Source: Waterburya agarophytonicola KI4 (GTDB taxonomy: Bacteria > Cyanobacteriota > Cyanobacteriia > Cyanobacteriales > Xenococcaceae). Taken from it: a stretch of 54,785 bases of DNA. A program made the position numbers and the translations under genes. Below, piece by piece: positions 26,488 to 35,126 of the stretch. Position 1 is the stretch's first letter, and each line of letters begins with the position of its first letter. The DNA lies in the NCBI RefSeq assembly GCF_020640915.1, contig NZ_JADWDC010000030.1, positions 1-54,785 on the forward strand, in the 5' to 3' direction. Below the pieces are notes generated by a model that did not search any database, was not told where the DNA came from, and worked only from the letters and a program-made list of their open reading frames with translations.

Positions 26488-26889
26488 ATGGAACAAATGG
26501 GAACTCATCTAGTTATAGATGCTTGGTATGCCCCTGCTGAATTGCTTAACAATCCCGATGCAATACGCAAAGCACTAATAGAGGCGATCAATATCGGTCA
26601 GGCAACCCTAATTGATTTATGCGTTCATCAGTTTAGTCCCCACGGTGTTACCGCTACTGCTACTTTGGCAGAGTCCCATATTGCAATCCACACTTGGCCC
26701 GAACACGGTTATTTTGCCGCAGATTTATTTTTCTGTGGAGCAGGAAAACCTAGATTGGCAGCAGAAATTCTGCAAACGGCACTACAAGCAAAACGAGTGA
26801 AAATTAGAGAATTTGATCGAGGAATATTTGAAGAACCCAAAAATCATAGTAGTAGCTGTTTGATATCAGCATCCAACAATGAAATATAA
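26488..26889 (+). CDS. speD: S-adenosylmethionine decarboxylase proenzyme
   Basis: 133 aa from the ATG at 26488; a TTG six codons upstream and an ATG three codons downstream are possible. Prokaryotic class 1b AdoMetDC: self-cleavage before S63 in L-A-E-S-H-I-A-I-H-T-W-P-E gives the pyruvoyl group; H68 and the cysteine in F-F-C-G-A-G (about 82) complete the processing and catalytic set. Supplies decarboxylated AdoMet for spermidine-type polyamines. Preceded by AGGT as a modest ribosome binding site. No speE or other polyamine gene lies nearby. Confidence 0.95.
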   Translation: MEQMGTHLVIDAWYAPAELLNNPDAIRKALIEAINIGQATLIDLCVHQFSPHGVTATATLAESHIAIHTWPEHGYFAADLFFCGAGKPRLAAEILQTALQAKRVKIREFDRGIFEEPKNHSSSCLISASNNEI

Positions 26890-26991
26890 AAATATCTAAT
26901 AATTAATCTTATTCGTCATGGTTATGTTGAGATGATAAATGCTAGATTGCTAAATATTAGCTCCTCACAACAACTACTTTTCTAGCGAGCC

Positions 26992-27333
26992 ATGACTACT
27001 TATTTTTCTGCTTTTGTCATCAAGCTAGCTCTTATCCTCCTATTAAGCATTTTGCCATCTTTGGTTTATTTACTAATTTTCCGCAAAGCTAAAAAGCGTT
27101 GGCAAATGAGGTTAAGACGCGCCCAAGTTGCTACTAGTTATCAACCAGAAAGATTTTCTGGTAGTTTGTATAGCCATAATCGAAATCTCGATCTTGGCGA
27201 TCGCCGTAGACCCGTAACTAAATATTTTATTGGGGATACAAGCTGTATTAATAATGCCCAATCTCCTTATATTCGTTGTGCTATTAACCCAGAAGGACCT
27301 TGTGACGAATGTTCCCACTTTGAAAAACGCTAG
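26992..27333 (+). CDS. DUF6464-family protein
   Basis: 113 aa. One N-terminal membrane helix (about 8-28: V-I-K-L-A-L-I-L-L-L-S-I-L-P-S-L-V-Y-L-L-I-F), a basic juxtamembrane stretch K-A-K-K-R-W-Q-M-R-L-R-R, and a conserved cysteine-rich end: G-D-T-S-C-I-N-N-A, then Y-I-R-C-A-I-N-P-E-G-P-C-D-E-C-S-H-F. The four-cysteine tail looks like a metal or disulfide motif. Cyanobacterium-restricted as far as I recall, with no known function. Sits between speD and natD on the same strand, 59 bp ahead of natD. Confidence 0.75.
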   Translation: MTTYFSAFVIKLALILLLSILPSLVYLLIFRKAKKRWQMRLRRAQVATSYQPERFSGSLYSHNRNLDLGDRRRPVTKYFIGDTSCINNAQSPYIRCAINPEGPCDECSHFEKR

Positions 27334-27392
27334 CGATCGTTGCTTTAAGCTGAAGAAAATCAATCTTATTTCCTTATCTCTAAACCCTTAAA

Positions 27393-28247
27393 ATGTTCGA
27401 TCTCCAACTTCTGTTTAATGGCATTGCCATTGGTAGTATCTTAGCTTTAGCTGCTATTGGCTTAACTCTTACCTATGGCATTCTCAATTTATCTAACTTT
27501 GCTCATGGAGACTTTATGACTTTGGGGGCTTATTTAACTTGGCTGGCTAATACTAGTGGGTTGAATATTTGGTTGTCAATGATTTTGGGGGCAATAGGGA
27601 CAATTATTGCCATGCTAATTTCTGAATATTTGCTGTGGAAACCGATGCGCGATCGCCGTGCTAGCGATACTACTTTAATTATTATTTCTATTGGTTTGGC
27701 ACTATTTATTCGCAACGGCATTTTATTACTTTATGGCGGTAGCAATAAGCTCTATCAATTGCCTGTGGTGAGGGCTTTGGAATTTGGAGATCTTCGTATT
27801 GCTTACTATCGTTTAATCGTAATTGGATTGGCGATCGCAGCTATAACCGCCCTACATTTAATTTTACAAAATACCAAAATTGGCAAAGCGATGCGGGCTG
27901 TTGCCGACAATATCGATCTTGCTAGAGTGTCAGGAATTAATGTCGATCAGATTGTTCTTTGGACGTGGATAATTACAGGCACTCTAACGGCGTTTGCTGG
28001 GGGAATGTATGGCTTGATTGTTGTAGTACACCCTAATATGGGCTGGTTTTTAATTTTGCCGATGTTTGCTTCGGTTATTTTGGGGGGGATTGGCAATCCC
28101 TATGGCGCGATCGCTGGTGCATTCGTGATTGGTATTGTTCAAGAGTTGAGCGTACCGTTATTGGGTTCGGAATATAAGTTAGGAGTAGCCTTAGCGATTA
28201 TGGTAGCCATTCTTTTAGTTCGTCCCCAAGGGCTGTTTAATAAATAA
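27393..28247 (+). CDS. natD: LivH-type amino-acid ABC transporter permease (NatD)
   Basis: 284 aa, eight or so membrane helices. Matches the branched-chain/neutral amino acid permease LivH: G-L-T-L-T-Y-G-I-L-N-L-S-N-F-A-H-G-D-F near the start, then the loop G-K-A-M-R-A-V-A-D-N-I-D-L-A-R-V-S-G-I and the end V-I-L-G-G-I-G-N-P-Y-G-A-I-A-G-A. It resembles NatD of the cyanobacterial N-I neutral amino acid transporter more closely than urea-type UrtB, which is longer. The other subunits (NatA, B, C, E) are not in this window; in Synechocystis the nat genes are also scattered. Plasma membrane. Confidence 0.9.
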   Translation: MFDLQLLFNGIAIGSILALAAIGLTLTYGILNLSNFAHGDFMTLGAYLTWLANTSGLNIWLSMILGAIGTIIAMLISEYLLWKPMRDRRASDTTLIIISIGLALFIRNGILLLYGGSNKLYQLPVVRALEFGDLRIAYYRLIVIGLAIAAITALHLILQNTKIGKAMRAVADNIDLARVSGINVDQIVLWTWIITGTLTAFAGGMYGLIVVVHPNMGWFLILPMFASVILGGIGNPYGAIAGAFVIGIVQELSVPLLGSEYKLGVALAIMVAILLVRPQGLFNK

Positions 28248-28333
28248 CAGATTCAGGGATCAATTGTACATTAAAGCTTTATTTGTCAGATTTAACGATT
28301 TTGGGCGATCGTTGAGGAACTATGTTATCGGAA

Positions 28334-28987
28334 TTATTCTCCTGGTAATATTTCTCCTTGCTCTCCCAAGTTAGGGTAAGGCTTACCTTCACGACGATAC
28401 ATATCTGCAATATCGGGATAACCCCATTCAAAGATTGTTTGATGATAAGTTTCTGAATCCAACCTTACCTTGTCATACAAATTAGCCTTTAATCTTTGTC
28501 GTTGCGCCTCAAACAAAATTACGGCATTGGCTACAGAGACATTAAGAGACTGTACCATTCCTTGCATGGGAATAATAATATGTCCGTCTACCAAATTGGC
28601 TGCTTCGTCTGTAACACCCCATCTTTCTGTTCCTAAAAGAATAGCGGTTGGCTGAGTATAATCCACTTGGCGATAGTCGACAGCTACATCGCTTAGATGG
28701 GCTGCATAGATTTTGTGACTGGTTTGTTGAAGATGTTCAATAGCAGTTTTAATATCAGGATGGGAATGTAACTTAACCCATTTTTCACTCCCTTGAGCAA
28801 CCTGAGAGAAAGTGGGAGTGTCGCTGTGGCGATTAACTGCGTGTACGGCAAAAACTCCAACCGCATCGCAAGTACGAATAATTGCCGAGAGATTGTGGGG
28901 TTTGTGAACATCTTCGGTTAGTACTGTTAGATCTGGCTGTCTTTGATTGAGAACTTGCTTGAGTCTTTCATATCTTCTAGGAATCAT
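28334..28987 (-). CDS. trmH: tRNA (guanosine(18)-2'-O)-methyltransferase TrmH
   Basis: 217 aa from ATG 28987 (M-I-P-R-R-Y-E-R-L); a TTG nine codons upstream is less likely. SPOUT/trefoil-knot class enzyme that methylates the ribose of G18 in tRNA. Motifs: L-T-E-D-V-H-K-P-H-N-L-S-A-I-I-R-T-C-D-A-V-G (motif 1 with catalytic Arg), L-L-G-T-E-R-W-G-V-T (motif 2) and I-I-P-M-Q-G-M-V-Q-S-L-N-V-S-V-A-N-A (motif 3). The C-terminal helix region with R-R-E-G-K-P-Y-P matches TrmH rather than TrmL or RlmB. Convergent with natD. Confidence 0.93.
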   Translation of the reverse strand: MIPRRYERLKQVLNQRQPDLTVLTEDVHKPHNLSAIIRTCDAVGVFAVHAVNRHSDTPTFSQVAQGSEKWVKLHSHPDIKTAIEHLQQTSHKIYAAHLSDVAVDYRQVDYTQPTAILLGTERWGVTDEAANLVDGHIIIPMQGMVQSLNVSVANAVILFEAQRQRLKANLYDKVRLDSETYHQTIFEWGYPDIADMYRREGKPYPNLGEQGEILPGE

Positions 28988-29063
28988 GTTAATTGGCAAT
29001 TTAACGAATAGCAAGATCTAGTATCTAACAATCGTAGCAACTGAGTACCATTTATTTAGTCAA

Positions 29064-30605
29064 TTATTGATGAAAACCACTTTTCCAAACAGCAACGTAG
29101 ATATGGTTTTGGGCATTGCGTTGAATTATTCCTTCTAGATTATTAACCCTAAATTCTTGCTTATCACTTTTCTTTTGAATAACTCGCTTCACTTTTTGTT
29201 CTATTTCTACCGAATAGTCAGTCATTAATAACTGTTTTAGAGTATTTTCTATCTCAATTCCCCCTACAGACTCAGCAAAAGATACTTCTGTTTGATGTAT
29301 GGTTTGAGTTTGAAGATCGGATAAATAACCTAGATCTACTCGATCAGGGATAAAATCTGCATATAAAAATGCTCTACTATTGTTCCAATAACCTTTACTC
29401 TCATAAGTAGGTTTGCCTAAGGAATCAATTATCTGTTCTAAAGGAACACCTACTCGAAAGGCAGGTATGTTCAAGACTGCTTGTTCTTGGGGAATAGAAG
29501 ATACTGTGGTAGTGGAAGACAGTGCTTCAACTGTGTTGTTTTTGGAAGCTTCTTGTAGGGAGGCTACATCACTAGACTTATCTTGAGTTGGATTGAGACT
29601 GTTGTTATCTTTGAGTGATAAATCAAAATCAAAGTTTAGCATGGCAAAAGCTATGCCTAATATTCCCAATCCCGAAGACATTAATGTTGAAACAATTTTA
29701 ACTTCTGATGTGAGCCAAGATTTTTTTTCTGTCTGAGTAATTAAAGATTCAGAAATGTCTATAGACTGAGGAAAGAGTGCCTGTGACATCTCTTCTGCGG
29801 AAGCAAAGCGATCGCTTTGCTTCGTGCAAATAGAGCGATTGATCGCTCTAACTAAATTGGCTGAAATATCGGGAACATCTTGTTGCCACAGTAGCTTGTG
29901 ATTATAGAGATCGCAATCTAATTCTGCTGGAGTCTTTCCTGTAAGTAAGTAAATCGCGGTTAACCCCAAGCTATAGAGATCGCTAGCATATAAAGATTTT
30001 CCTAATTCTTTTTCTGGAGGAATATATTGATGTTGGTTAGCCAACAATAAACTCGGTTGATTTAGTCGCTGGGTTTGGCTTTCTAATTCTTCGACTCCGC
30101 CAAAATATATTGGTATGGGTAAACATTCTCGATCTTTAATTAGATTGAGCCAATGATTTTGACGCAAAATAATACTACTAGGACTCAACTCACGATAAAC
30201 AATGCCATAGTTATGAATGTGTTGGAGTACCTCTAAAATGCTAGCCAATATTTGCTTTACTTCTGTTTCTGGTAGTTTTCCTTGCTGACGAACTTTTTGT
30301 TCTAGAGTTACCCCTTCGATCCACTCGCGAACTAAATAAAAGTCTTCTCCATCGACAAAATATTCATGTAGTTGAGGAATTTGACGATTTTTACCACTCA
30401 AAAGCTTGAGAATACTGGCTTCTCTCTCAAATAGATCTCTAATTTTTCTAACTTGGGGATCTCCTAGAATCGGTTTGAATTTCTTAATCGCATAGCGATG
30501 AAAAGAATACAAGCCTTTTCCTTGGGCTAGAAATGTTTCGCTACAAAAATCTTGACCCAAAACTTTGATGATTTTGTATTTCTTTTCGATGATTTCGCCT
30601 TTCAT
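29064..30605 (-). CDS. Serine/threonine protein kinase-like protein, probably pseudokinase, with membrane anchor
   Basis: 513 aa from the ATG at 30605; the frame runs to a TTG 14 codons upstream. N-terminal kinase fold (about 8-290): ATP lysine K41 (A-I-K-K-F) and the alpha-C glutamate R-E-A-S-I-L are kept, but the glycine loop is degenerate (L-G-Q-D-F-C-S-E-T-F), the H-R-D motif reads Y-R-E at 137-139, the K-x-x-N that follows is S-x-x-S, and D-F-G reads Y-F-G at 167-169. One membrane helix near 315-340 and an extracytoplasmic domain of about 140 aa (A-F-R-V-G-V-P-L-E-Q-I-I-D-S-L-G-K-P-T) follow. Probably a sensor or scaffold rather than an active kinase. Confidence 0.85.
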   Translation of the reverse strand: MKGEIIEKKYKIIKVLGQDFCSETFLAQGKGLYSFHRYAIKKFKPILGDPQVRKIRDLFEREASILKLLSGKNRQIPQLHEYFVDGEDFYLVREWIEGVTLEQKVRQQGKLPETEVKQILASILEVLQHIHNYGIVYRELSPSSIILRQNHWLNLIKDRECLPIPIYFGGVEELESQTQRLNQPSLLLANQHQYIPPEKELGKSLYASDLYSLGLTAIYLLTGKTPAELDCDLYNHKLLWQQDVPDISANLVRAINRSICTKQSDRFASAEEMSQALFPQSIDISESLITQTEKKSWLTSEVKIVSTLMSSGLGILGIAFAMLNFDFDLSLKDNNSLNPTQDKSSDVASLQEASKNNTVEALSSTTTVSSIPQEQAVLNIPAFRVGVPLEQIIDSLGKPTYESKGYWNNSRAFLYADFIPDRVDLGYLSDLQTQTIHQTEVSFAESVGGIEIENTLKQLLMTDYSVEIEQKVKRVIQKKSDKQEFRVNNLEGIIQRNAQNHIYVAVWKSGFHQ

Positions 30606-30725
30606 GCAAGTATTTGAAAATCTGACGCTCAAATTAACTGTATTCAAATACTAGTTAATTTTATGGATAAAATCTATAAACCAGCATACATAATGACTTT
30701 AAATCTAACTATTGATAATCAAAAG

Positions 30726-31502
30726 CTATCGAACAACTAAAATACGATAACCAGCATCGTACATTTCTTGCTGTTTTAGTTGTCCGTATTTTTGCAACCA
30801 AATACCATTATTAAGATCGGTAGCTAATCTATTTACACCACTTTCTAATTCTTGATCGGGAATTTTCGAGAAAGTTGAGATACCTTGACGTACGGAAGAA
30901 TCTAAATAAATTTCTGGTTTCTGCCAACCCGCAGCAGCAAATAAATCGCTTAAATCGGGTGGTAACAAAAAAGGTAAAATTTCTACTTTTTTATGAGTAA
31001 TTTGTTTGATTATTTGGGCTATTTCTTGAGTGTTGGGAAAGGTTTTTAAAGTATCTTGAATAAAGTAAGGGAAATAATCGGTCAGCCAAAAATCAGGAAT
31101 TTTACTTTGTTCAAAAGCAAAGATTGTAATTTTTCCTGCTGTGGTAATGCGATCTATTTCTCTAATTGCCTCGCTGATATTTTGAAAGTGGTGTAACGCC
31201 AACATAATAATTGCGCCATCAACGGTATCATCAGGCAAAGGAATAGATTCCGCAGCAGAAGTTATCCAGCTGACCTTATTATGGGGTTGGGCTTGAGCTT
31301 GCATCCTCTGGTTCGGCTCGATCGCGACTATTTCGTAACCCCTTTGGGCGATCGCCTTGCTATAATTACCCGTCCCCGCACCAACATCTGCGATCTTTTT
31401 ACCTGGAGGAAGATCCAACAATTCGATTAAGCGATCGACAATTCTGCTATCTGCTTGGCGAGTACTGTTATATCCTTTAGCGATCGCATTATACAAAGTC
31501 AT
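30726..31502 (-). CDS. Class I SAM-dependent methyltransferase
   Basis: 258 aa. Rossmann-type methyltransferase with motif I I-A-D-V-G-A-G-T-G-N-Y-S (about 36-47), the acidic end of strand 2 in A-I-E-P-N, motif II region A-E-S-I-P-L-P-D-D-T-V-D-G-A-I-I, and L-A-L-H-H-F-Q-N-I. This is the methyltransferase 11/UbiE-like small-molecule class. The remaining part is unremarkable and gives no substrate clue. It sits 20 bp after proC on the same strand, so it is probably the last gene of the proC transcript. Confidence 0.88.
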   Translation of the reverse strand: MTLYNAIAKGYNSTRQADSRIVDRLIELLDLPPGKKIADVGAGTGNYSKAIAQRGYEIVAIEPNQRMQAQAQPHNKVSWITSAAESIPLPDDTVDGAIIMLALHHFQNISEAIREIDRITTAGKITIFAFEQSKIPDFWLTDYFPYFIQDTLKTFPNTQEIAQIIKQITHKKVEILPFLLPPDLSDLFAAAGWQKPEIYLDSSVRQGISTFSKIPDQELESGVNRLATDLNNGIWLQKYGQLKQQEMYDAGYRILVVR

Positions 31503-31522
31503 AGCTCTTGGTCAATTATTTG

Positions 31523-32329
31523 CTATTTACCTAATTCTTTAGATCTAGCGGTGGCAGTTTTGACAGCTTCGATCAAAGCCGAACGAAAACCAACGCTTTC
31601 TAATTTAACAACCCCTGCAATAGTCGTCCCTCCAGGGCTAGTTACTTGATCTTTCAACACTCCTGGGTGCAATCCTGTTTCTTTAACCAAAGTTGCCGTA
31701 CCTAATACTGTCTGAGTGGCTAACTGAAGGGCGATCGCTCTAGGTAGTCCTCCAGCTACTCCGCCATCGGCTAAAGCTTCGATCGCCAATGCGACAAAAG
31801 CAGGACCCGAACCAGATAAACCCGTCACTGCATCCATTGATGATTCGGGAACTTCTACGACTTCTCCTACCGCCTTGAAAATCGCGATCGCTCGTTTGGT
31901 ATCTTCTTTTGTTGCTTGATTTCCTGCTGCGATCGCCGTCATTCCCTGCCCTACTGTAGCGGGGGTGTTAGGCATGACGCGAATTACTGGCTGATGGGGA
32001 AAAGCTCGTTCCAATTTAGCTATGGTTACTCCAGCCAAAATTGAAATTACAGTACTATTCGTATTTGGCGTAATATTGCTAACCACCAAATCCAATATTT
32101 GAGGTTTGACTGCCAATAATAATATCCCTGATGCAGATATGGCAGTTTGATTATCTTCCGTAACTTGGACTTGATATTGTTCGGTTAAATACTGTCTTCT
32201 TTCTTCTCTGGGTTCGCTTACTAATACGGTACTAGCAGCAAATACATTTTGTGCCAGGAGGCGAGATAAAATAGCTTCTGCCATTACCCCCCCTCCAATA
32301 ATACTGAGGCAAATACTATTAGATGTCAT
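31523..32329 (-). CDS. proC: Pyrroline-5-carboxylate reductase
   Basis: 268 aa, normal length. Reduces pyrroline-5-carboxylate to proline with NAD(P)H. Rossmann start L-S-I-I-G-G-G-V-M-A-E-A-I, substrate-side blocks L-A-V-K-P-Q, V-I-R-V-M-P-N-T-P-A, and the signature G-L-S-G-S-G-P-A-F-V then L-K-D-Q-V-T-S-P-G-G-T-T-I-A-G. Cytosolic, decameric in the family. Follows sepF by 26 bp; the order pipX-pipY-sepF-proC is conserved in cyanobacteria as far as I recall. Confidence 0.97.
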   Translation of the reverse strand: MTSNSICLSIIGGGVMAEAILSRLLAQNVFAASTVLVSEPREERRQYLTEQYQVQVTEDNQTAISASGILLLAVKPQILDLVVSNITPNTNSTVISILAGVTIAKLERAFPHQPVIRVMPNTPATVGQGMTAIAAGNQATKEDTKRAIAIFKAVGEVVEVPESSMDAVTGLSGSGPAFVALAIEALADGGVAGGLPRAIALQLATQTVLGTATLVKETGLHPGVLKDQVTSPGGTTIAGVVKLESVGFRSALIEAVKTATARSKELGK

Positions 32330-32355
32330 AATCCAATAATACTATCGCTAGAACA

Positions 32356-32925
32356 CTATTGAGCAGCTACATTGGGTTGATGTCCCCAAGCTTCGGGGGC
32401 TGGTGTAGCAGTGCGACGCACGTGAGCTTCGGGAGTATGAACATCCTTCAAAATTCCAGAAAGACTACTTACTTTTACAGAGCTGGGAGTGAATAAGAAA
32501 ATACTTTCTCCGACTCGCTCTTGATGTCCATCCATAGCGTAAGTCCCACCAGCAATAAAATCAACTGCTCTTTGGGCTTCTTCGGGATTCATTACGTTAA
32601 GGTTTAATACTACTGATTTACGTTCCCGTAAAGCAATGATAACCTGGGGCATCTCTTCAAAAGAGTGAGGTTCGATAACTACTACTTCGGAATTTCCGTT
32701 AGTCAATCCTGGCATACCAATTACATTGTTCATCTTCATCTCTTTGCGGTTAGTTTGATTGTTGGGGGCAGCTATTTTGGTTAATTCTGGCTGATTGTTA
32801 GATGCTTGAGGATGAGTAGGGTAAGATCCGTTCATTTCTTCTTGAGGATCGTATTCTACATATTCTTCTTCTTCCCCATCGTATCCACTGTCAATTCCAA
32901 AAAATTCTTTTAATGTATCTAACAT
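32356..32925 (-). CDS. sepF: Cell division protein SepF
   Basis: 189 aa. N-terminal amphipathic start [11 protein letters not shown] for membrane contact, a variable acidic/polar linker (about 15-75), and the SepF core [45 protein letters not shown], and F-L-F-T-P-S-S-V. Polymerises as rings that hold FtsZ at the membrane (Cdv2 in Synechococcus). Starts with its own 310-bp upstream region, so probably has a promoter separate from pipXY. Confidence 0.96.
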   Translation of the reverse strand: MLDTLKEFFGIDSGYDGEEEEYVEYDPQEEMNGSYPTHPQASNNQPELTKIAAPNNQTNRKEMKMNNVIGMPGLTNGNSEVVVIEPHSFEEMPQVIIALRERKSVVLNLNVMNPEEAQRAVDFIAGGTYAMDGHQERVGESIFLFTPSSVKVSSLSGILKDVHTPEAHVRRTATPAPEAWGHQPNVAAQ

Positions 32926-33235
32926 AATTACTTACAATTCCTAATTAATTTACGACTTTAATTGGTTGATTTAGATACTTCTTTAAATTATTACTTTTCG
33001 ATTGAGACAAAATAGTAATTTCATTCTCGAAATTTCCGAGAAAGTGGCTGTTTTTAAAGAAATATTTGTTTGGCGACTCAATTCTACTCCACATAAACCC
33101 AAATGGGAGGTTCGGCACAATCTATTTCTTCATTTAATTTTAATTATCTTGGTTATTCTTTAAAAAACTTTATAGGGTTTGGTATTGCCAAAGACAAAAT
33201 TAATGTGTAGCTTAGGTGTCGATCGCCTTGCTATT
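32926..33235. other. 310-bp spacer between sepF and pipY
   Basis: No coding sequence. It contains a small inverted repeat, TTCTCG (33024-33029) and CGAGAA (33037-33042) around seven bases, about 100 bp upstream of sepF, and AT-rich DNA that probably holds the sepF promoter. No pipY terminator is evident. Confidence 0.45.
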
Positions 33236-33901
33236 TCACTTAGAGCCAAAGATAGTTCTACCCAAACGTATCATGGTTGCTCCTGCGGCGATCGCTAATA
33301 GATAATCTCCAGACATGCCCATAGATAATTCTTTCATTGGAAGGTTTTCATAGCCCCGTTGTTGTATCTGGGCTGCTAACTTGGCAGTTGCTTCAAAAGC
33401 ACTTAATGTTTCTTCAGGGGATAATCCCAACGGCAATATTGTCATCAAACCCTTGATTTTTAGATTTTGATATCGATCTAATTCGGCTAAATCCCCGATC
33501 AATTCTTCGGCTTCCCAACCATATTTATTAGGATCGGGCAAAACTTTTACTTGAAGAAATACTTTTGGCGTGAGGTTTGACTCTTGGGCTAATCGATTCA
33601 ATCTTTTGGCTAAAACCAAACTATCAACAGAATGAATCCATTCAAAATTTTCCACAATTTTTTTAGCTTTATTCTTTTGAATATGCCCGATAAAATGCCA
33701 GTTAATATCTGTCAAATCTTCAAACTGTTGTTGTTTATCCAAAGCTTCTTGTAGGCGATTCTCTCCAAAGTCTCTCACTCCTACCCCATAAGCTTCTCGC
33801 ATTGGTTCGATGCCTACTTGTTTGGTTATGGCAATTAATTTAACCTTTGAGGGAATTTTCTGTTGTATTAATTTAATTGTTTGAGAAATAGAGCCTGTCA
33901 T
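33236..33901 (-). CDS. pipY: PLP-binding protein PipY (YggS/PLPBP family)
   Basis: 221 aa from ATG 33901; a TTG four codons upstream is possible. Single TIM-barrel PLP carrier with no known catalysis, needed for vitamin B6 and amino acid balance. The PLP lysine is in L-I-A-I-T-K (about residue 27); other blocks are F-G-E-N-R-L-Q-E-A, W-H-F-I-G-H-I-Q-K-N-K, H-S-V-D-S, G-L-M-T-I-L-P, L-S-M-G-M-S-G-D-Y, and R-L-G-R-T-I-F-G. Lies 29 bp after pipX in a two-gene unit; in Synechococcus the two are co-transcribed and functionally linked. Confidence 0.97.
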   Translation of the reverse strand: MTGSISQTIKLIQQKIPSKVKLIAITKQVGIEPMREAYGVGVRDFGENRLQEALDKQQQFEDLTDINWHFIGHIQKNKAKKIVENFEWIHSVDSLVLAKRLNRLAQESNLTPKVFLQVKVLPDPNKYGWEAEELIGDLAELDRYQNLKIKGLMTILPLGLSPEETLSAFEATAKLAAQIQQRGYENLPMKELSMGMSGDYLLAIAAGATMIRLGRTIFGSK

Positions 33902-33930
33902 CAAGTTAATCAAAAAATCTAGAATAGAAG

Positions 33931-34209
33931 TTAAAGAAAAGTGCGTTTATAAACAGCCTGAAGTTCTCGATGTTTTTCTGTTTCGCGGTCTAATAAGAAT
34001 CGTCTTAACAAACTTTCCACCAACAAACGAGCATCAGATCTACTAATAGGATCGAAGGAAAGAGAATCAGTACTAGTTGTAACAATAAAAAACAAACGTT
34101 GAGCGTATAAGGTAGTAAATAATTCCTGATTGTTCTTTAATAAACATATTCTGTAGAGAAGTCCGAAGGTAGGGTGATTTAGATAAGCTTCGTTCTGTTG
34201 ATTATTCAC
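33931..34209 (-). CDS. pipX: PII-interacting protein X
   Basis: 92 aa. Small coactivator that binds PII when 2-oxoglutarate is low and NtcA when it is high. The Tudor-like body is plain: Y-L-N-H-P-T-F-G-L-L-Y, then E-L-F-T-T-L-Y-A-Q-R-L-F-F, ending in helices with the closing V-Y-K-R-T-F-L, nearly identical to known PipX. The start is GTG at 34209; an upstream in-frame TAA excludes a longer protein. First gene of pipX-pipY. No NtcA box (GTA-N8-TAC) was found upstream. Confidence 0.97.
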   Translation of the reverse strand: MNNQQNEAYLNHPTFGLLYRICLLKNNQELFTTLYAQRLFFIVTTSTDSLSFDPISRSDARLLVESLLRRFLLDRETEKHRELQAVYKRTFL

Positions 34210-34519
34210 TCTGTAGTTTAATTAATTAAGGCTAAATGTGGAGAACATTTTAAAGATTATACTATTAGCGATCGAAGAATGAAAATTCAAAATATAAATA
34301 ATCTACCATCAACAAATCTAGATTAATTAAACCCCACGGCTAATTACATTCTAAAATTCTAAGTAGCGCATCTAGTGATTTATATGTCTTTTGTGGGTAC
34401 TTCATACTAAACTGTGGGACTCGACCTTAAAACCATTAGTTTATGCTTGCCTGTTAACCCAATTTATAATCGGTAAATCAAAATTTAAACCCTAATTTAA
34501 ACTTATCTCTAAAGCAATA
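34210..34519. other. 310-bp divergent spacer between pipX and the COP23 gene
   Basis: No coding sequence seen. It should hold promoters for both directions. A -10-like TATAAT lies near 34465 for the COP23 gene. I saw no NtcA-type site. Confidence 0.45.
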
Positions 34520-35083
34520 ATGCCTGTATTAAATACATATATCTCAACCTTATCGATCGTAGGAATCATATTCAGCAGTTTTTTAACAAATATCAAGCCT
34601 AGTATTGCCCAAGATCGCTTCTTTTGCGACGAAAATGGACTTTTTACCAGTGTCAATACCGAAAGAGGCGCACTTCCTTTAATTCGTTGGAGCGATCGCT
34701 CTTTTCCACCTCCTTTTTCTCCTGCTCAACGATGCCAGATTGTATCCCAGCGATTTCAGAAATTTGATAGTAATGGGACGCTGAAATATATTAAAGCTGA
34801 TATGGTGAATAATCTTCCTGCACTCTGCGTCGCTGCTTATCTAGGAGGAAAATGTCTGCCCGATGGGCTGTTGGTCACATTTAAACCTGGTACGGATGCC
34901 AACAAAACTCTAATCAAGCTTTTAGATCAACGAGTTTGGGCAGCTAGAGAAACTATTTCTCTAAGCGGTAACTCCAACGATTCTATTCCTCCAGAAGAAA
35001 AATCAGTAATTTCGCAAGTTAACGGAACGACTTATATCAATATGGAACTATTTCTCAATTGGAATAATGAGCCACAAAAATAA
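34520..35083 (+). CDS. COP23-domain secreted protein
   Basis: 187 aa. Signal peptide with hydrophobic core (I-V-G-I-I-F-S-S-F-L) and cleavage after S-I-A-Q. The mature part matches the COP23 (circadian-oscillating polypeptide) domain: F-F-C-D-E-N-G, then L-I-R-W-S-D-R, R-C-Q-I-V-S-Q-R-F-Q, then L-C-V-A-A-Y-L-G-G-K-C and G-L-L-V-T-F-K-P. The paired cysteines probably form disulfides. COP23 was first described as a rhythmically expressed membrane-associated protein in a unicellular diazotroph; its role is unknown. It starts a two-gene unit with the trypsin-WD40 protein 43 bp downstream. Confidence 0.85.
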   Translation: MPVLNTYISTLSIVGIIFSSFLTNIKPSIAQDRFFCDENGLFTSVNTERGALPLIRWSDRSFPPPFSPAQRCQIVSQRFQKFDSNGTLKYIKADMVNNLPALCVAAYLGGKCLPDGLLVTFKPGTDANKTLIKLLDQRVWAARETISLSGNSNDSIPPEEKSVISQVNGTTYINMELFLNWNNEPQK

Positions 35084-35126
35084 TCAATCAAGAAAAAATC
35101 GCCTTATTTGATATTTGTAAATATAT

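Noticed and set aside
26961-26969. CTCCTCACA, the core of the cyanobacterial small RNA Yfr1
   Set aside because: There is no flanking 5' and 3' hairpin and no T-run; the sequence runs straight into the DUF6464 start. Chance match.
34380-34430. Possible NtcA site near GTACTTCATAC upstream of pipX
   Set aside because: The spacing between GTA and TAC is 5, not 8, and no suitable -10 follows.
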